Assembly (NCBI GenBank): GCA_001724265.1
Contig: MEDY01000195.1
Span: 1-54,396 of the forward strand
Length of the DNA: 54,396 bases
DNA from: Rhizaria sp. SCN 62-66
Taxonomy: Eukaryota; Rhizaria, unplaced
Direction of reading: 5' to 3'
How positions within the stretch are numbered: position 1 is the first letter of the stretch; each line of letters opens with the position of its first letter. A program made the position numbers and the translations under genes. Below are positions 23,301 to 36,200 of this stretch, one piece after another. Under the pieces are notes generated by a model. The model saw nothing but the letters and a program-made list of their open reading frames with translations, ran no database searches and was not told the DNA's origin.

Positions 23301-26300
23301 GCGCCGCGCGAGCATCAGCAGCATGGGCGGGATGGTGAAGGACGACGAGGGCAGCGGCGCGAGCGGGTCCGCAGGGCGTGCAAAGAGCACGGCGGCCACG
23401 GCGGCGGTGCGCGCCGTCTCGGCCGCGGCGGGCGAGGCCGCGCGCGAGAGCGAGAAGGCCAGCAGCGCGTTGATGCCGGCGTCGGTGCGGTCGTAAGCCT
23501 CCATCTGCTGCAGCGTCGCGCTGCCCGCCTCGCCGAGCTGCCGCTGCTGCCTCTGCAGCCGCAGCAGCCGCAGTTGGCGCCGCGCGAGGGCCAGGTACTC
23601 TGTGAGGTTGAGCATACCGCAGTCGGTGGTGTTGACGACGGCGTTGTTGCTCTCGGCGACGGTGCCGGTGTGGACGCGCAACACCAGTGAGTCGGGCGCC
23701 TCGCCCTGCGGCCCCAGCACTAGCGACCGCCCGTGCGCAGAGGCGCGGTGCAGCGACGCGTAGTGCAGGTCGCGCTCCAGCCGCGCGCGGTCGCCCGCGG
23801 GCAGCGCCGACAGCACAGTCTCGGGCTCGGCCTCGGTCTCCGCCTCGGCCTCGGCGTCTTTGCCGTTGCCTTTGTCGTTGCCGTTGCCCTCGCCGCTGCC
23901 ACCCTTGCTCTTGCTATTGTTCTTGCTCTTGCTCTTGCTCAGGGGCTTGCGCGCGTTGACCGCGGCGACGAGCGTGTCGACGTCGACGTCGCTGTGGATA
24001 TACGACACGATCGGCGGCGCGCTGGTGATCACGGCGGCGCGCGCCAGCTCCGCGGCCTCGAGGTAGCGGCATGTGCTGAAGTCGACGCTCACCACGGGCC
24101 CGCCGCTGGCGCCGCCACTCTGGGCAGACGGGCTCGGCAGAGACAAGGACTGGCCGCTGCTCACAGCGAAGGCAGTCTCGTCCGTGCGCGCGCCGGCGGC
24201 ACCGGGCAACTCGACGCCGACCGCCGGGATGTCGCTGCTCGCGTCCTCAGCGGCCGCGGGGCTAGCGTTCGCAGAGGCGGCGCCAGAGTTGGCGTTCGCG
24301 GAGGCGGCGCCAGAGGCGGCGGCGCTGGCTGGCTCGGCCATGTAGCCGAGCGCGAGCGCCCAGGCCTCCCAGCACCACGTGAGCGCGTGCGCCATGAAGT
24401 CGCCCACCTCGCCCTGCCTGCGCGCGTCGAGCCCGCTCAGCACGCCCGTGCCCGCCACCACGGGCCGCGCGTACTGCGGTGCCTGCGGCGGCTGCGGAGA
24501 CGTCAGGGATGACTGCGACGGCGATGACGTCAATGCGCTCGTCAGTGCGCTGGCGTTTGCGGCGGGGGCCGGGCTGATGCCGTCCGCGTCCACGGTATCG
24601 GGGCGGGGGGCGGGCAGGCCGCGGCGCGCGCGGGGCACGGCGGCCCTGAAGGGCAGCGCCAGAGGCACGGGCGGCCAGCGCGGCACGACGGGCAGAAAGC
24701 GGCCCGCGCCCGCGGCGCCGAACGAGACCGGGCTCGTGGTCGACAGCGTCGCGGGCGCGGCGCCGCTGGGGCTGAAGGGCGCGCTGGCGGCGGTGGCGTA
24801 GATGGACACGGCGGCGCTGCCGTCGGCGTCGCCGCGGCCCTCCCAGGCGAGCGGATGCGAGTGCAGGTGGCTCAACACCACGGACCCGCTGCTGCGCGAC
24901 AGCAGCGTCGTCGCGCGGGCCGCCGCGATCGCGCCCAGCATCGTCGCCGTTGCAGTCGGGGGCGGCGTCGTCACTGCGGGCCTGTCCGAGTCAGCGGACT
25001 CGGCCGCAGCCGTCGAGCCGCTGTCGCCAGCGCCAGCGGGAGCGCGGGCGCGGGCGCTGGCGTCTGCAGTCGCGGCGGGGGGAAGGGCGGGTGCGCTCTT
25101 GTGGCTGACCAAGCTATCGCCAGTGCTGCCGACGCTCTGCAGTGTCTGCAGCAGCACCTTGTGCGCTTCGGTGCCTGCGGCGAGGCTGCGGTCGCTGAGC
25201 AGCTCCGCCTCGGTCACGGCGACCGGCGGCAGCGGCAGCGGCGGCGGCAGCAGCGCCACGGGCGCAGTCACGCGCGGCGGCACCGGCGGCAGCGCGGCGT
25301 CGCGGCTGCCGTAGAGGCGCGCGTAGGTCCGCCGCAGCCGCATGCGCAGCGCGATCTCGCCGGCGCTGTTGTAGCCGTTGTAGTCAGTGTTGACCAGGGG
25401 CGAGTAGGCCGAGTCGGGGGGCAGCACGTCGCCGTCGCCGTCGCGGCCGGCGCCCTTGCGCCCGGGGGCAGCGGTGTCGAGCCCGGTGACGATGCGCAGC
25501 GTCTCGTCGATGTCGCGCAAGACTTCCTTGGCGTGCGCGAACGCCGCGCCGCTGAACGAGACGAGTGGAGGTGAAAACAATCAAGGATCAATGAGCGAAG
25601 GTATTTGTCACATATGGCATGGACATAGGATTTTACAATTTTAGACTGAATACAGGACGCGTTCATGTCTTTCTGCGACGTACCGAGCGTAGGCGTGGTT
25701 GACGTTGCGCTCGAGCTCCATGACGCTGGAGAGGTTCGCGAAGGCGCGCACCAGGCCTGGGGCGCCGAGGGCGACGGCGTCGGCCAGTGCGGGCGTGTAC
25801 TGCTGCGCGGGGATGAGGCCTGTGGTGGCGTCGATGCCGAGACACTCGGGGGAGTAGGCGCCCGCGCCCAGGGCCGTCTCGGGCCTGCGGGCCGAAAAAA
25901 GAGCAAGCAACGATTAACCAAATTAAGACATACAAATGAGTACCTCGAATGCACAGATCAATAAATCACATCGAATTTAATTGATACAACAAATAAATAG
26001 AGGAACAACACATATTTATCTTAGATATCGAAAATATGTAAGTCTAAGTCCAAGTTGCACGTACCTGATGCCGCGGGCGACGGCGAGGCGCCGGTGGAGA
26101 ATGTGCGCGGGCGCAAAGAGCACGTACTCGGGCGAGAGCATCGTCTTGAGGTTCCGGTTGGCGTACCAGCTGTTGGTGGCGCTGGTCTCGAGAAGGCGCG
26201 CCTTGGCGGCGCGCGAAATGCGGTAGGGCCGGCCGTGGTTGACTGGCGCGATGAGTCCGTGCGTCGACGGCGTGCCGGGTGCCAGCTCGAAGGCCGACGT

Positions 26301-27964
26301 GCTCGCGCCGGCCGCGGCCAGCAACACCGACAGCGCCATGGGCGCCGCAGCGGCGGGCAGAGCGGCCACGCTTGCCGAGAGCGAGACCGCGGCCTCGGGC
26401 AGTAGCGCCGCGGGCGTCACGCTCGCGAAGGCGGGCGCGGCTGCGGGCGGCAGTGCGATCGCGGGCACAGTCACGCTCGTCGCATTCGCATTCGCACTTG
26501 GACTCGCACTCGCCGCCGCCGCTGCAGCTGCAGTGGTCTTGGGGGAGGCGCGGGAACGCTTCTTAGTGCCGGCGTTTTTGTCGCTCGTCGAGTTGACAGC
26601 GGCGTTGGCGGCATCCGCGGCGTTGGCGGCGCCGGTGAGGCCGGCCTCGACAGCCGACTTGGCGGCGCCGAGCGCGAGCGAGAGCGGGAGCTGGCCGTCG
26701 GTGGCCATGCCGTTGACGTTCGAGTGCGCGGCAACGAGCAGCGGGACCAACCAGAAAGACTGCGGCAGCACCACGGACGGCGTCGTCACCGTCGCGGCGA
26801 CCGTTTGCACAGGCTCCGCAGCCTCAGTGGACTCAGTGGGCTCGATGGTCTGCTTAGACTTGCCGCGAGCAGCGCCCTTCTTGGTCTTCGTTGTGGTCCC
26901 TGGAGCAGCACCCGTGGCGGGTTCTGACGCCGGCGTGGTGACGGTCGTCGTGGTGACTGTGCGAAGCATGGTCATTTCGCCCGACAGCCGCACGGCCTCG
27001 TGCAGCGCAGTGAGCCCCTCCTTGCTCTTGGCGTGCACCAGCGCCTCGCCGCCGACGCTCAGCGCGGGCGGGAAGCGGTGCAGGTAGTGCGCCGGGCTGG
27101 GGGTGTCGGTGTTGGGCAGGGCGAGCGTCTCGCGACGCGTGGTGAAATACAGCGCCTGCGCGCGCTGCCGGTACAGCGCGGCGTCGAACAGCGCGTCCAC
27201 CGACGGGTAGAAGGCATCGCTGGCGGCAACGGCGTAGCGCTTGCTCCAAGCTGCGATCTCGGCGGGCGCCAGGTACGGCGCGAGCAGATGCGTCATGAAG
27301 GCAAGCTGCACTGCGGCCACCGTGAGCGCACGCGGCGCGGCGCGCGTCTGCAGGTGCTGGCAGTAGAAGAGGCAGTAGCGCGAGAGCGCCTCGGAGCGGC
27401 CCAACATGTCTTCCGTCAGCGCGAGCGTGAGGCCGAGCGCGATCTGTGACGGCAGCGTGAGCGCGCGGTAGCTCACGCCGAGCCCACCGCTCCGGGCCGC
27501 CTGCGCGATCTGCACGCCGCTGTTGCTGTCGCTACCGTCGAGACTGCTACCGGCGCGGGGTGGCGCCACCAGCGCAGACGCGTCCTTGACGTCGCTGGCG
27601 CTGTCACCAGCCTCAGCGTCAGCGTCAGCGTCGGCCTTCGTCCCGGTCTCGGTGTCGGCGTTAGCGGCCGCGGTGAGACTGCGAGTGGCGGCCGGGAGCG
27701 CAGCCGGGCCAGCCCCGGCCTCCGTCTGCAGCTGCTGCTGCGGATTGGCCCCCGCGCCGAGCGCGACGGCGACGTAAGGCGGCGGCAGCGGCCGCAGCGG
27801 CGTCACGGGCCGCGTCTCGACCGGCGGCCGGATGCCCGGCGTGTATGCGTCGAAGCGCAGCGAGTCGTCGTCCTGGTCAGTCTTGTGCCGGTTGTAGCTG
27901 ATCGGATGCACCGACACGCCCGCGTTGTGGAAGAACGCGCTGCCGTCGCGCGCGTTGTTCTTCA

Positions 27965-28004
<40 letters not shown>

Positions 28005-29786
28005 ATCGGCGGGAGCGTCGGTGCCCACCTCTGCGCCGGCAAGCGCGGGCCCGTTGCCGCCCGGAGGGGGCATGACGGGTGCCCTCGGGCCGCCGGCGCC
28101 GCCGTCGTCGGCGACGGCCTTGTTGACGGTCACAGTCACCACGGCCGTCTTGGGCTGCCGTTCCATGAAATTGATCACGTAGTGCTGCTGCACCTCCGGC
28201 TCCTGCGTGTGCTCTTCGCTCTGCTCGCCGTCCTTGTCCTGCGACAACTGCGCCTGCCGCTGCTGCAGCAGCTGCTGCTGCTGTAAATCGTACAGCGCGC
28301 GCGGCTTCCGCGGCTCTTTGGGGGGCTCGACCAGCCTCTCCACGACGTCGTTCTGCGGCTCCAGCGGCATCAGCCCCGCAACCCAGCGCTGCGTGCGCCG
28401 CGCCAGCGCCGCCTCTGCCGCGGCCGCGACCTCGCCGGCACGCTCGGTGCGCTCGCCGGCCGAGGCCGCGGCCTCGCGCAGCGCCGCCACAGCCTCGGCG
28501 ACGGCGGCGGGCGCGGGGCGGTCTTGGGCCACGGCGGCCTTGACGACGATGTGCAGCGCCGTGTCGCCGTTGCCGTCGTGCTCCAGCTCCGTCGCGCGGC
28601 TGTACTGCAGCAGCAGGCGCGCGATGGTGACGGCATGGCCCACGCGCAGCGCGGCGTCAGCGCTACGGTGCGCCGTGCCGCCGCCCGAGGTTGCCACCGT
28701 CACCGCGACCGTCAGCAGCGACGTGGGGGCCACAGGGAACCGCCGCGGGACCAGCGCGGGCGCGGCGTCGGCCGCCATGGCCACGGCAGCGCCAGTGTCG
28801 GCATCAGCCTTAGCGTTAGAGTCAGCAGCGTTTGCAGCGGGCTTGGCGGGGACGAGCGCGTTGTCGGGGTGGAAGAGCACGCCGTGGAGCGCGGCGCGCG
28901 TGTGCGGCGAGGGTAGTCCGACGCGGTCGGCGGTCGTGGCCAGCGCCAGGGAGGCGAGCGCGTGGCAGTCCTGCAGCAGGCACGCGAGATACATAAGCAC
29001 GTAGGGCTCCGTGCGCAGCGACAGGGAGGCCGCGCAATGCGCGAAGTCAAACGCGTGCGCCGCGGGCAGCGTCAGCGACGACGGCGGCTTGCCAGGCGTC
29101 GCGCTACTGCTGCTGCTGCTGCTGGTTATGTTTGCGTTTGCGCCATTGGCGAGCGCGGTGAGGGTCTCCTTGAGGCAGTCGATCGCGGTCTGCATCAGGA
29201 ACTCGGGCATCAGCACCACGCGGTGCAGCGCGTTCGCTTCCACAAACGCGCCGCTGCCCGCGCCAGAGACCGCGTCCGTGCTAGGGCTCGCCGCCTCGGA
29301 CTGGCCATGAGGGGCCTCGGCAGAGTCAGGGGACGCGGCGGCCTCCTCGGCGGGCGCGCGGTCCGCGTCGGTGGCCTTCGCGAGGGGCGTCTTGGTGTAC
29401 TGCGGCTGCCTCGCCGCGGTAGGGGCGCTGGACAGCCAGATGCGCGCGAGCTCGCCGCCGGCGTCGGTGATGTGCTGGCGGCGAGTCGTGTAGCGGAGCG
29501 ACGGCGGCTGCGGCTGACTGGCAGCAGCTGCGCTGTCGGCAGCGGTGTTGAGCGGTGATGCCGCCTGCTGCTGCAGCTGCGCCGCCGGCAGATCAGCAGA
29601 GGCATTATCGTCATCATGCGGCAACGACGATGACGAAAACAAGCTATGCTGGGTGTGCAGCAGCGCCTGGTGCGCCAGAGCCTGCGGAGGGCGCTGGGGC
29701 TGCTGCAGGGCGCTTGCGAGCGAGGCAGGCAGCGCCGGGAGGACCGCGCCGGGCACGGCCCGCGAGATGCGGGAAATGGCACGCAT
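11343..29786 (-). CDS. Giant ankyrin-repeat protein, 5867 aa
   Basis: Six exons: 29786-26065, 25884-25684, 25551-20490, 20347-18813, 18643-14887, 14669-11343. All five introns (132-217 bp) start GTACG. Phases agree at every junction and the stop is TGA. Recognisable ankyrin-like repeats lie near the N-terminus (GNGDTALHIVVKAAV at about 400, KEGLTALHEAVRLSG at about 917, GMATDGQLPLSLALG at about 1030). More lie near the C-terminus (DGSRLLHAAARWNDPVLLRF at about 5210, DLDGQTPLIIALRSRNAVAA at about 5310, SRGRAPLQDTVMRGDDAATA at about 5610). Between them are thousands of residues of Ala/Ser-rich sequence with scattered charged segments that I cannot assign. No signal peptide or membrane helix is evident. 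Ankyrin arrays bind protein partners; nothing shows which. Two or more adjacent genes are possible, but no internal stop or start supports that. Confidence 0.7.
27967..28002 (-). repeat. CTG/CAG microsatellite read as AGC (polyserine)
   Basis: Twelve CTG units on the plus strand are read on the minus strand in the AGC frame and give a Ser run in the giant ankyrin protein. The same trinucleotide is read as CAG (Gln) in the importin-like gene. Confidence 0.9.
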
Positions 29787-30258
29787 GCGTAGCCCACGAT
29801 TAACGCGCGTGCGGCGCGCAGGAGCGAGTGAAGGGGCACTGAGTGGCCGGTGTCGGGAACGCGCGGGTTGAGCGGGACAAAAGTCTTCCGCGAGTGAGGA
29901 AGGAAGGTTGCCTAAAAGCGGGGTTAAACAAGTTGATTGAGGTAATTAATGAAGGGTATTATACGCCGTTAAAATTCAAAGTTAAGTTCAATTGATAGTC
30001 GCTATCCACGATTGCAAGATGAGACACGCAGGTGTTTTTGTTCACGGCTGGGTTGGCGTGTTAGTTGATCGGTGCTTCTCTCGTCCGAGGCACTGGGCCG
30101 AAAAAATCAGCGCGCGTAAACATATTTGGTCGCTTTCAAAGGTGATATCAGTTGCGAAAAAAATCATAGAAATATGTATTCAGTAGGGTTACTATGGTAT
30201 TATTGTTCTATCAACGTTACATTCTATGTATCCTTTGTTAGGCGGGTCATATCCCGTC
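29787..30258. other. Spacer upstream of the giant ankyrin gene
   Basis: 472 bp between two minus-strand genes. It must hold the promoter and 5' leader of the ankyrin gene and the 3' end of the RAD51D-like gene. It turns AT-rich from about 29930. I see no ORF, RNA gene or clear core-promoter motif. Confidence 0.4.
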
Positions 30259-33200
30259 TTATGTGCGTTTCACGTGCCCCGCTGGCGCCACCCCGCGCTC
30301 GTCCGTGGTCACCACGACGCCCGCCCAGGCCCTGGCGCGGCCCCCGGACAGCGCGGACACGCAGCCGCAGCTGCACCTACTGTCGCTGCGATCGGCAGCG
30401 CTGTCGTCTCTGAGCGTAGCCGTCGCATCGGCCACTGCCCGGAGACCCGCGACGACAGCCGGGTCATCCACTCCGGCATGAGAACTTGCGCTCGCGCTCG
30501 CACTCGGTTGTTGCTGCTGCTGCTGTTGCTGCTGAGGCGTCTTGTCGGCCAGCGTCGCCAGCGGGGGCACCGCGGTGACGGCGAGCAGCAGCGCGTTGCC
30601 GGTGACAGTGCCGTCGACCGCCGCGGCGCGCACGTCTTTGATCAGGCCGCACGCGCATGCACAAGCGCCGCTCTTGCCACCGCTGCCGCCGCTGCTGCTG
30701 CTGCCGCTGCTGTTGACTGTGTTGTCGCTGATGTTGAGCCTTTGCGCCATCAGCGTCTTCATCGTGTTGGTCCTGAGGTACGCCCCGCCCCGCTCGTCGG
30801 CGTAGCCCAGGGCCACCGCCGCGGGGGCCAGCAACAGCCGCCGGTCCACGCCCAGGCCCCACACGCGGCCTAACTTCGGGCGCCAGACGCCCCCCGCGGC
30901 CCCACTGCCATACTGAGCGGTATCAACCTGCGCACTGTGACCGTGACTGTACGCACTCGCACTGCCGCCAGCGCCGCTGCCGCCGTGGCTGCTGACGCTG
31001 CTGTTGTAGTTGTAGTAGACGCCGTTGGTGACGAGCACGGCGACGCCGCACTCGCGGGCGATGCGGTGCAGCAGTGCGGTCACCGCGGTAACGAGGAGAG
31101 ACACGCGCGCCGCCGAGCGCATCACGACGTCGCCGGCGGCGGTGGCGGAGACCAGGCGCACCGCGTGCATGGGGGGCTTGGCAGGGCTACTCGCATTCGC
31201 ACTCGCACTGCTGTCGGCGGTTGCGCTGGCGTTGGCCGCCACGCTAGGGTTGGGCAGCCCAGTGATGGTGGTGTAGAAAACGCTGGTGTCGATGGGCCGG
31301 CCGATCTCGCGCCGGCGCTCCTCAGCCGCAGCCTCGGCGATGCCGTGAGCCAGAATCGCGCCCGTCGCCGCAAACACACGGTCCAGACAGGGCAGCACCA
31401 GCAGCGCCACGGGGGGACGCGGCTGCGCACCGGTCCGTGGCTGCTGCAGTGAAGCCTCGCGTTGCAGTTGTTGGCCAGGCTGTGTAGTGCTATTGGGCGC
31501 AGACACAATCGCACCGAGCGTGGCAGCGGTGGCGGCGGCGGCGCCCACGGCCCGACCCCATTCGCGGCGCGCGCGCAGCAGCGTGCGGTGCGTGTGCGTC
31601 AGCAGCGATAATAGCGCAAAGGGCGTCGCTACCGGGGCAACCTCGATGCGGGACAGCGTGGAGCCGAGGCCGGCGGGCAGACGTGCTGCGACTGCGGCGC
31701 CGGACTGCACAGCGGCAGTCGCACTCGTCGCGTTCGGCACAGCACTGGCGCTGGCACTGGCACTCGATGAAGCAGAGTGAGAGCTCAAACTTCCGAGCGC
31801 GGCGCTGGTGGCGTTGTTGCTGCTGCTTGGATTGAGGAGTGCCGAGGCAAGGCCCGATGCGAGAGTGACTGCGTGGTCTAAGGGGGTACTCAAACCCGAC
31901 TTGAAGTAAGGCCGCATCGACGCCGGGAGGAAAGACAGCCGTTGCTCAAAGCCGAGCGCCGCGCCGAGGTAGTCCGAGACTACGTTGGGGGGGCTGAGGT
32001 ACTTGGCCTGGTTATGGAGCGCTCCCGTCGACTGAGTGTAGACGAGGTCAAGAAGGTAGGCGGCTAAGTAGGTCTCTGAGGGGACGTCTAAAGGCTTTGT
32101 GAGCCGAGGCCACACATCAGCCGCATGAAGCATCGGCACATCAACAACGCTTGAGCTCCCACTGTGGCGTATCTCGGCGTCACCGCCGTCTACCTTAGTC
32201 TTATCGTCACCGTCGGTGAGGCCAGAGACCGGGACGGCAGTCGTCGCCGTCCCACGGCCACTCGAGTCCACAGCCACGCCCAGCGAGTCGCCAGCGCGAG
32301 CACCGCTGCTACTAGATGCGATGTCCTTTGCCTCGCTCGGCTGCTGAGAAGTCGCTGGCGGAAGAACGCTGTGAGACGAGCGAGAGATGCGGACAGACAT
32401 GACAGCTCCGCCCCCACTGCGAGGGCGCTGCTGCTTCTGCTGCTGCTCATGTTGTTGCGGCGAGCGTTGGGACCGCAACTCTTGCTCTCGCTGCAGTAAC
32501 GACTGTGACAGAGGCTGGGCATTCGACTGCCACCGTGTCCGTGGCAGCTGAGACTGTCGCGTCTGAGAGCTCTGCTTGTTATCTTCAGCGGCCTCGTCGT
32601 CAGAGTTGTCCTTCATGTCACGGTCAAAATCACTGGCAGGCTGCTGGGCACCGAAACCAGCCTTCGACTGCGCGGTAACGACTGAGGGCGCGGGTAGCAG
32701 CGGCAAGTCAATCATCTCTGGCGACTTCGGCCGCGCTACTGGCGGGGCCTCTGCCGCAATGGGCTGAACTTGCGAGGCTGTGACGTCATCGCCAGCGCGC
32801 CCACTGCTTGCGCTGTCACTGCTACTGCCACTGCTGCTCACAGTCATTAGCACACCGTCGTGCACTGCATTAGCACGCAAGCTCGCTGCACGCATGTCAG
32901 CGCTCTCAGCAGCTGCAGGCGCGCTGCTTACAGCAGGGCTGCTCTCTGCAGTGCTCTGCTGCGCCTGCGTCTGCGCGGCGCTGGTGACCGCAGTCTGTGC
33001 CGGGCCACGCGAACGGTTCATCTGCACGCGCACCGCTTTCGATGACCCTGACGTTGCTAGCACAGCCGCAACGTCGGTGACGCCGATGACCACGATGCTT
33101 GCCGCGGGCGATGCCACGGGTGCGCTTTCGACGCCATCGTGCAACTGCTGCTTCTGCGCAGGCTGAGACTGAGACTGCGACTGAGCGTCCTTCTGCCGGG

Positions 33201-36200
33201 ACGGACGGCGCGATGGCGACTGGGAGTAGCGGTACAGCTTGTCCCTCTGTGACAGCATAGCGCTACTCTGCACGTCGCCCGTGTAGGAGCCTCCTTGATT
33301 CAGCATCAGTCTCTCTGAAGCAGACGCTGGTAGTGGAGGAGAGGAGACAAACGCCGCAGCACCCAGCGTCACAGCAGCAACGACAACCCTGCTCTCGCCG
33401 CTTTCCGAGTCAGAACCGAGGAGATCGCTCCCTCCGCTGCGCGACTGCGAGAGTTGCGCCTCTTGCTGCTGTCGCGCATGCTCTTGCGACATGATGAGCT
33501 GCTGCGCCTGCTGTTGCGACAGCAGAGTCTTCGATTGCGACAGCAGCTGCTCGACAGCTCCGCCGTTGCTACTGGTACGCGTGGTCTGCGGTGCCGTGGA
33601 AGCGCTGCCTGCGGCAGGAACGCGAGGGCGTGGGGGCAAATAAAGCGCTTGTGACAGCACATGTAGCCCGGCCGTCTTGGAACCGTTATCGTAAGCAGAG
33701 GCGCTGTTGTTGCTCGATTGACGTTGCGAAAGTAACGTTGCATGTTGTCTTTGGCTTTGCAGCTGCGGCGAAAGCTGAGGCGGCTTCGCATCTGAGCGCG
33801 ACTTGACTTCGCGGGCAACGGCAGCAGCACTACGTTCGACGGTCATGCTGAGCACAGTCTGCCTCTGGGCCGGAGACAGATGGGTTCCGCTCTGCTGCTG
33901 CGAAAGCATCCGCTGCGACATCGACAATGACCATGACAGTGAACGCGACTGTTGCTGCTGCTGTGAGAGCAAACTCGCACTTGCACTGGCGCTTGCACCG
34001 CCCGAATGGGACTGATGCTGCTGCAGCGAATGCTGCGAGAGAAAGCTCGTGACCGCGGCCATGTCCTGCGTCAGGTCACGGGTTCCAGCGGTTACCGTCG
34101 TGTGCAGCCGGACCAGCGGCACGTCCTCCTCCTGCCCCTCGCCGTACTCGACGCTGCCCTCCAGGTCGCCCCCGAGCGACTGCTCCTGCTCCAGCTCCAG
34201 CTGCGCGGAGCTCGCATGCGCACTTGCGCCTGCGCCTGCACGAGTGTTGGCAATGACTCTACTCCGAGTGGTTAGTGCCGCGGCCTCGGCTGAGAGCGGC
34301 TCAGGTGAAGCAAGCTGCACAAGCCTCTCACGCCCACGCTCACGATTAACTGTGACAGCGCCCCGGTTCATGTTGGCGCCTACGCTGGCTTGTTGACTCG
34401 GCACAGACTGCACGTGCAAGAATGCACTCAAAATCGGATTGCTGCGAGTCGGCTTAACCTTCACTGAACGCGGACTTCCGCGCTTCGCCTTTGGTTGCTG
34501 TTGCTGCTGCATTTCGTGCTGCTGCTGCTGCTGCCGCCACAGCCTCTGCTGCTCCTGCCGCAGCCGCGCTTCCTCGCGGCTCGACTGCGCAGCAGACTGC
34601 GAGAGCAAGGCAGACTCAGATTGGGACAGCAACAGTGACTCTGACTGGGACAGCTCAAATGCAGCGGAGTCAGCGCTCGCAGTAACATCGATGGGATTAG
34701 CTAGAGCAGCAGTTGTTGTTTCCGCCGATGCTAGCGGCGTCACTTCAAGAGCCAAGTCCTCATCAGCGTCTCCATTAGCAGTGTTGGCGTTGTTGTTAGC
34801 AACGCCATCGCTATCAGTCATCGCAAAGGCGGCTTTAGGACTGGTCATGTTGTTGTTGATCACGTTGTCGTCATTGATGTCAAGACTGATGTCGATAGCG
34901 CCCTCATCGTCAATGACAACGTCACTGCCATCATCATCGCCACCCGTGGTGCTCCAGCGCGTGATCCCTGCGGGCGCGGTGCTGCCACGAGGAGTACTAG
35001 CGTTGCGCGGCACGGGTGACGTAAGACTGAGACTGATCTCGTTGTTGGTTTCATCGTCAATAGCTATGACATCGCTGTCTGGATGCTGATGAAGAGCTGG
35101 TGTTTGAGTCACAGGAGTCGACGTGGCAGAGACAGGACTGATAATCACGTTGTTGCTTTCATCATCATCGTAAGATGCAAGAAGCCCAGCTGCATCTACA
35201 GGCTCAGACTTTACAGCAGAAGTCGGCGAGTGCACAAATGTTGCAACAGTCGCTGCCAGATGCAAGGGGATAGTCGGCTTAACTTTTGCAGCGGCTTGAC
35301 TTTCGAACGAATGGCGCCAGGCGTCGAGGACACGCTTGCCTCGTTCTTGATCATCCCCACCAGCAGCAGAGCCGGCGCGTGCCTTGGGGCGATCATTGTC
35401 TCTCACGCTCATACTTGCTGGGAAGCTCACACTCTCGAGAGAAGCATCGATGCCAGCAGCAGTTGCAGCAGCGGTGGCAGCGTTAAATAGGTCCGTTGCA
35501 AGGTCGCTTGATGCGGTGCCTGAGGCCGTCTTGGAGTCCAGGTATAAACTGCTTTGAGTTAGAAGCTCCTCGGGTGTCACCGTAAGCAAACCAACCTTGC
35601 TTGCGACAGTAACCGCAGCAGTTGCAGCAGTCAACCGTTCGTTGGCCAAGCGCCGATCAGCACTGACGTTGGGCGATGCAGCATCAGCTTTCGGGAACGT
35701 AATTTCGTCAAAGCTCGCCACCGCTGCGTCCGCTTCGACACGGACGACAGCAGCCGTGTCATTGTCGCTATCCGTACCGCTGCCATCGGGGTCGTCACCC
35801 CCGTCGGTCATATCCATCGCGGCAGCCTTCGTGTCCGCGCTTGGGCTCCCGTGCGCACGGTGGGAGAAACGACCTGGTGACACTTGGCCGTGACTGGCAA
35901 TGGTATCACTCTGTCCGGGGATCTTGTGGGGACCGCTGGCGCCACCGCGGTCTGATTTATCGTCACGGCTTAACTTCTCGCTCAGGCCGCTGCGTCGCCG
36001 GGCCTTGCGGTCGCGCAGCAGCTGCTGATGCTGCTCCTGCTGCTGCTGCTGCCACAACACGAGCCGCTGCAGCCGCTGCGTCTCCTGGTCCCGCTCGCGG
36101 TCGTCGTGCTCCTGCTCGCGGTCATGGTCGACCTCGGAGCCACTGCGCTGCGGGTGCTGCTGGGAGTGGCGCTGGCTCCAGTGCGACTGCCCGCCTTCTT

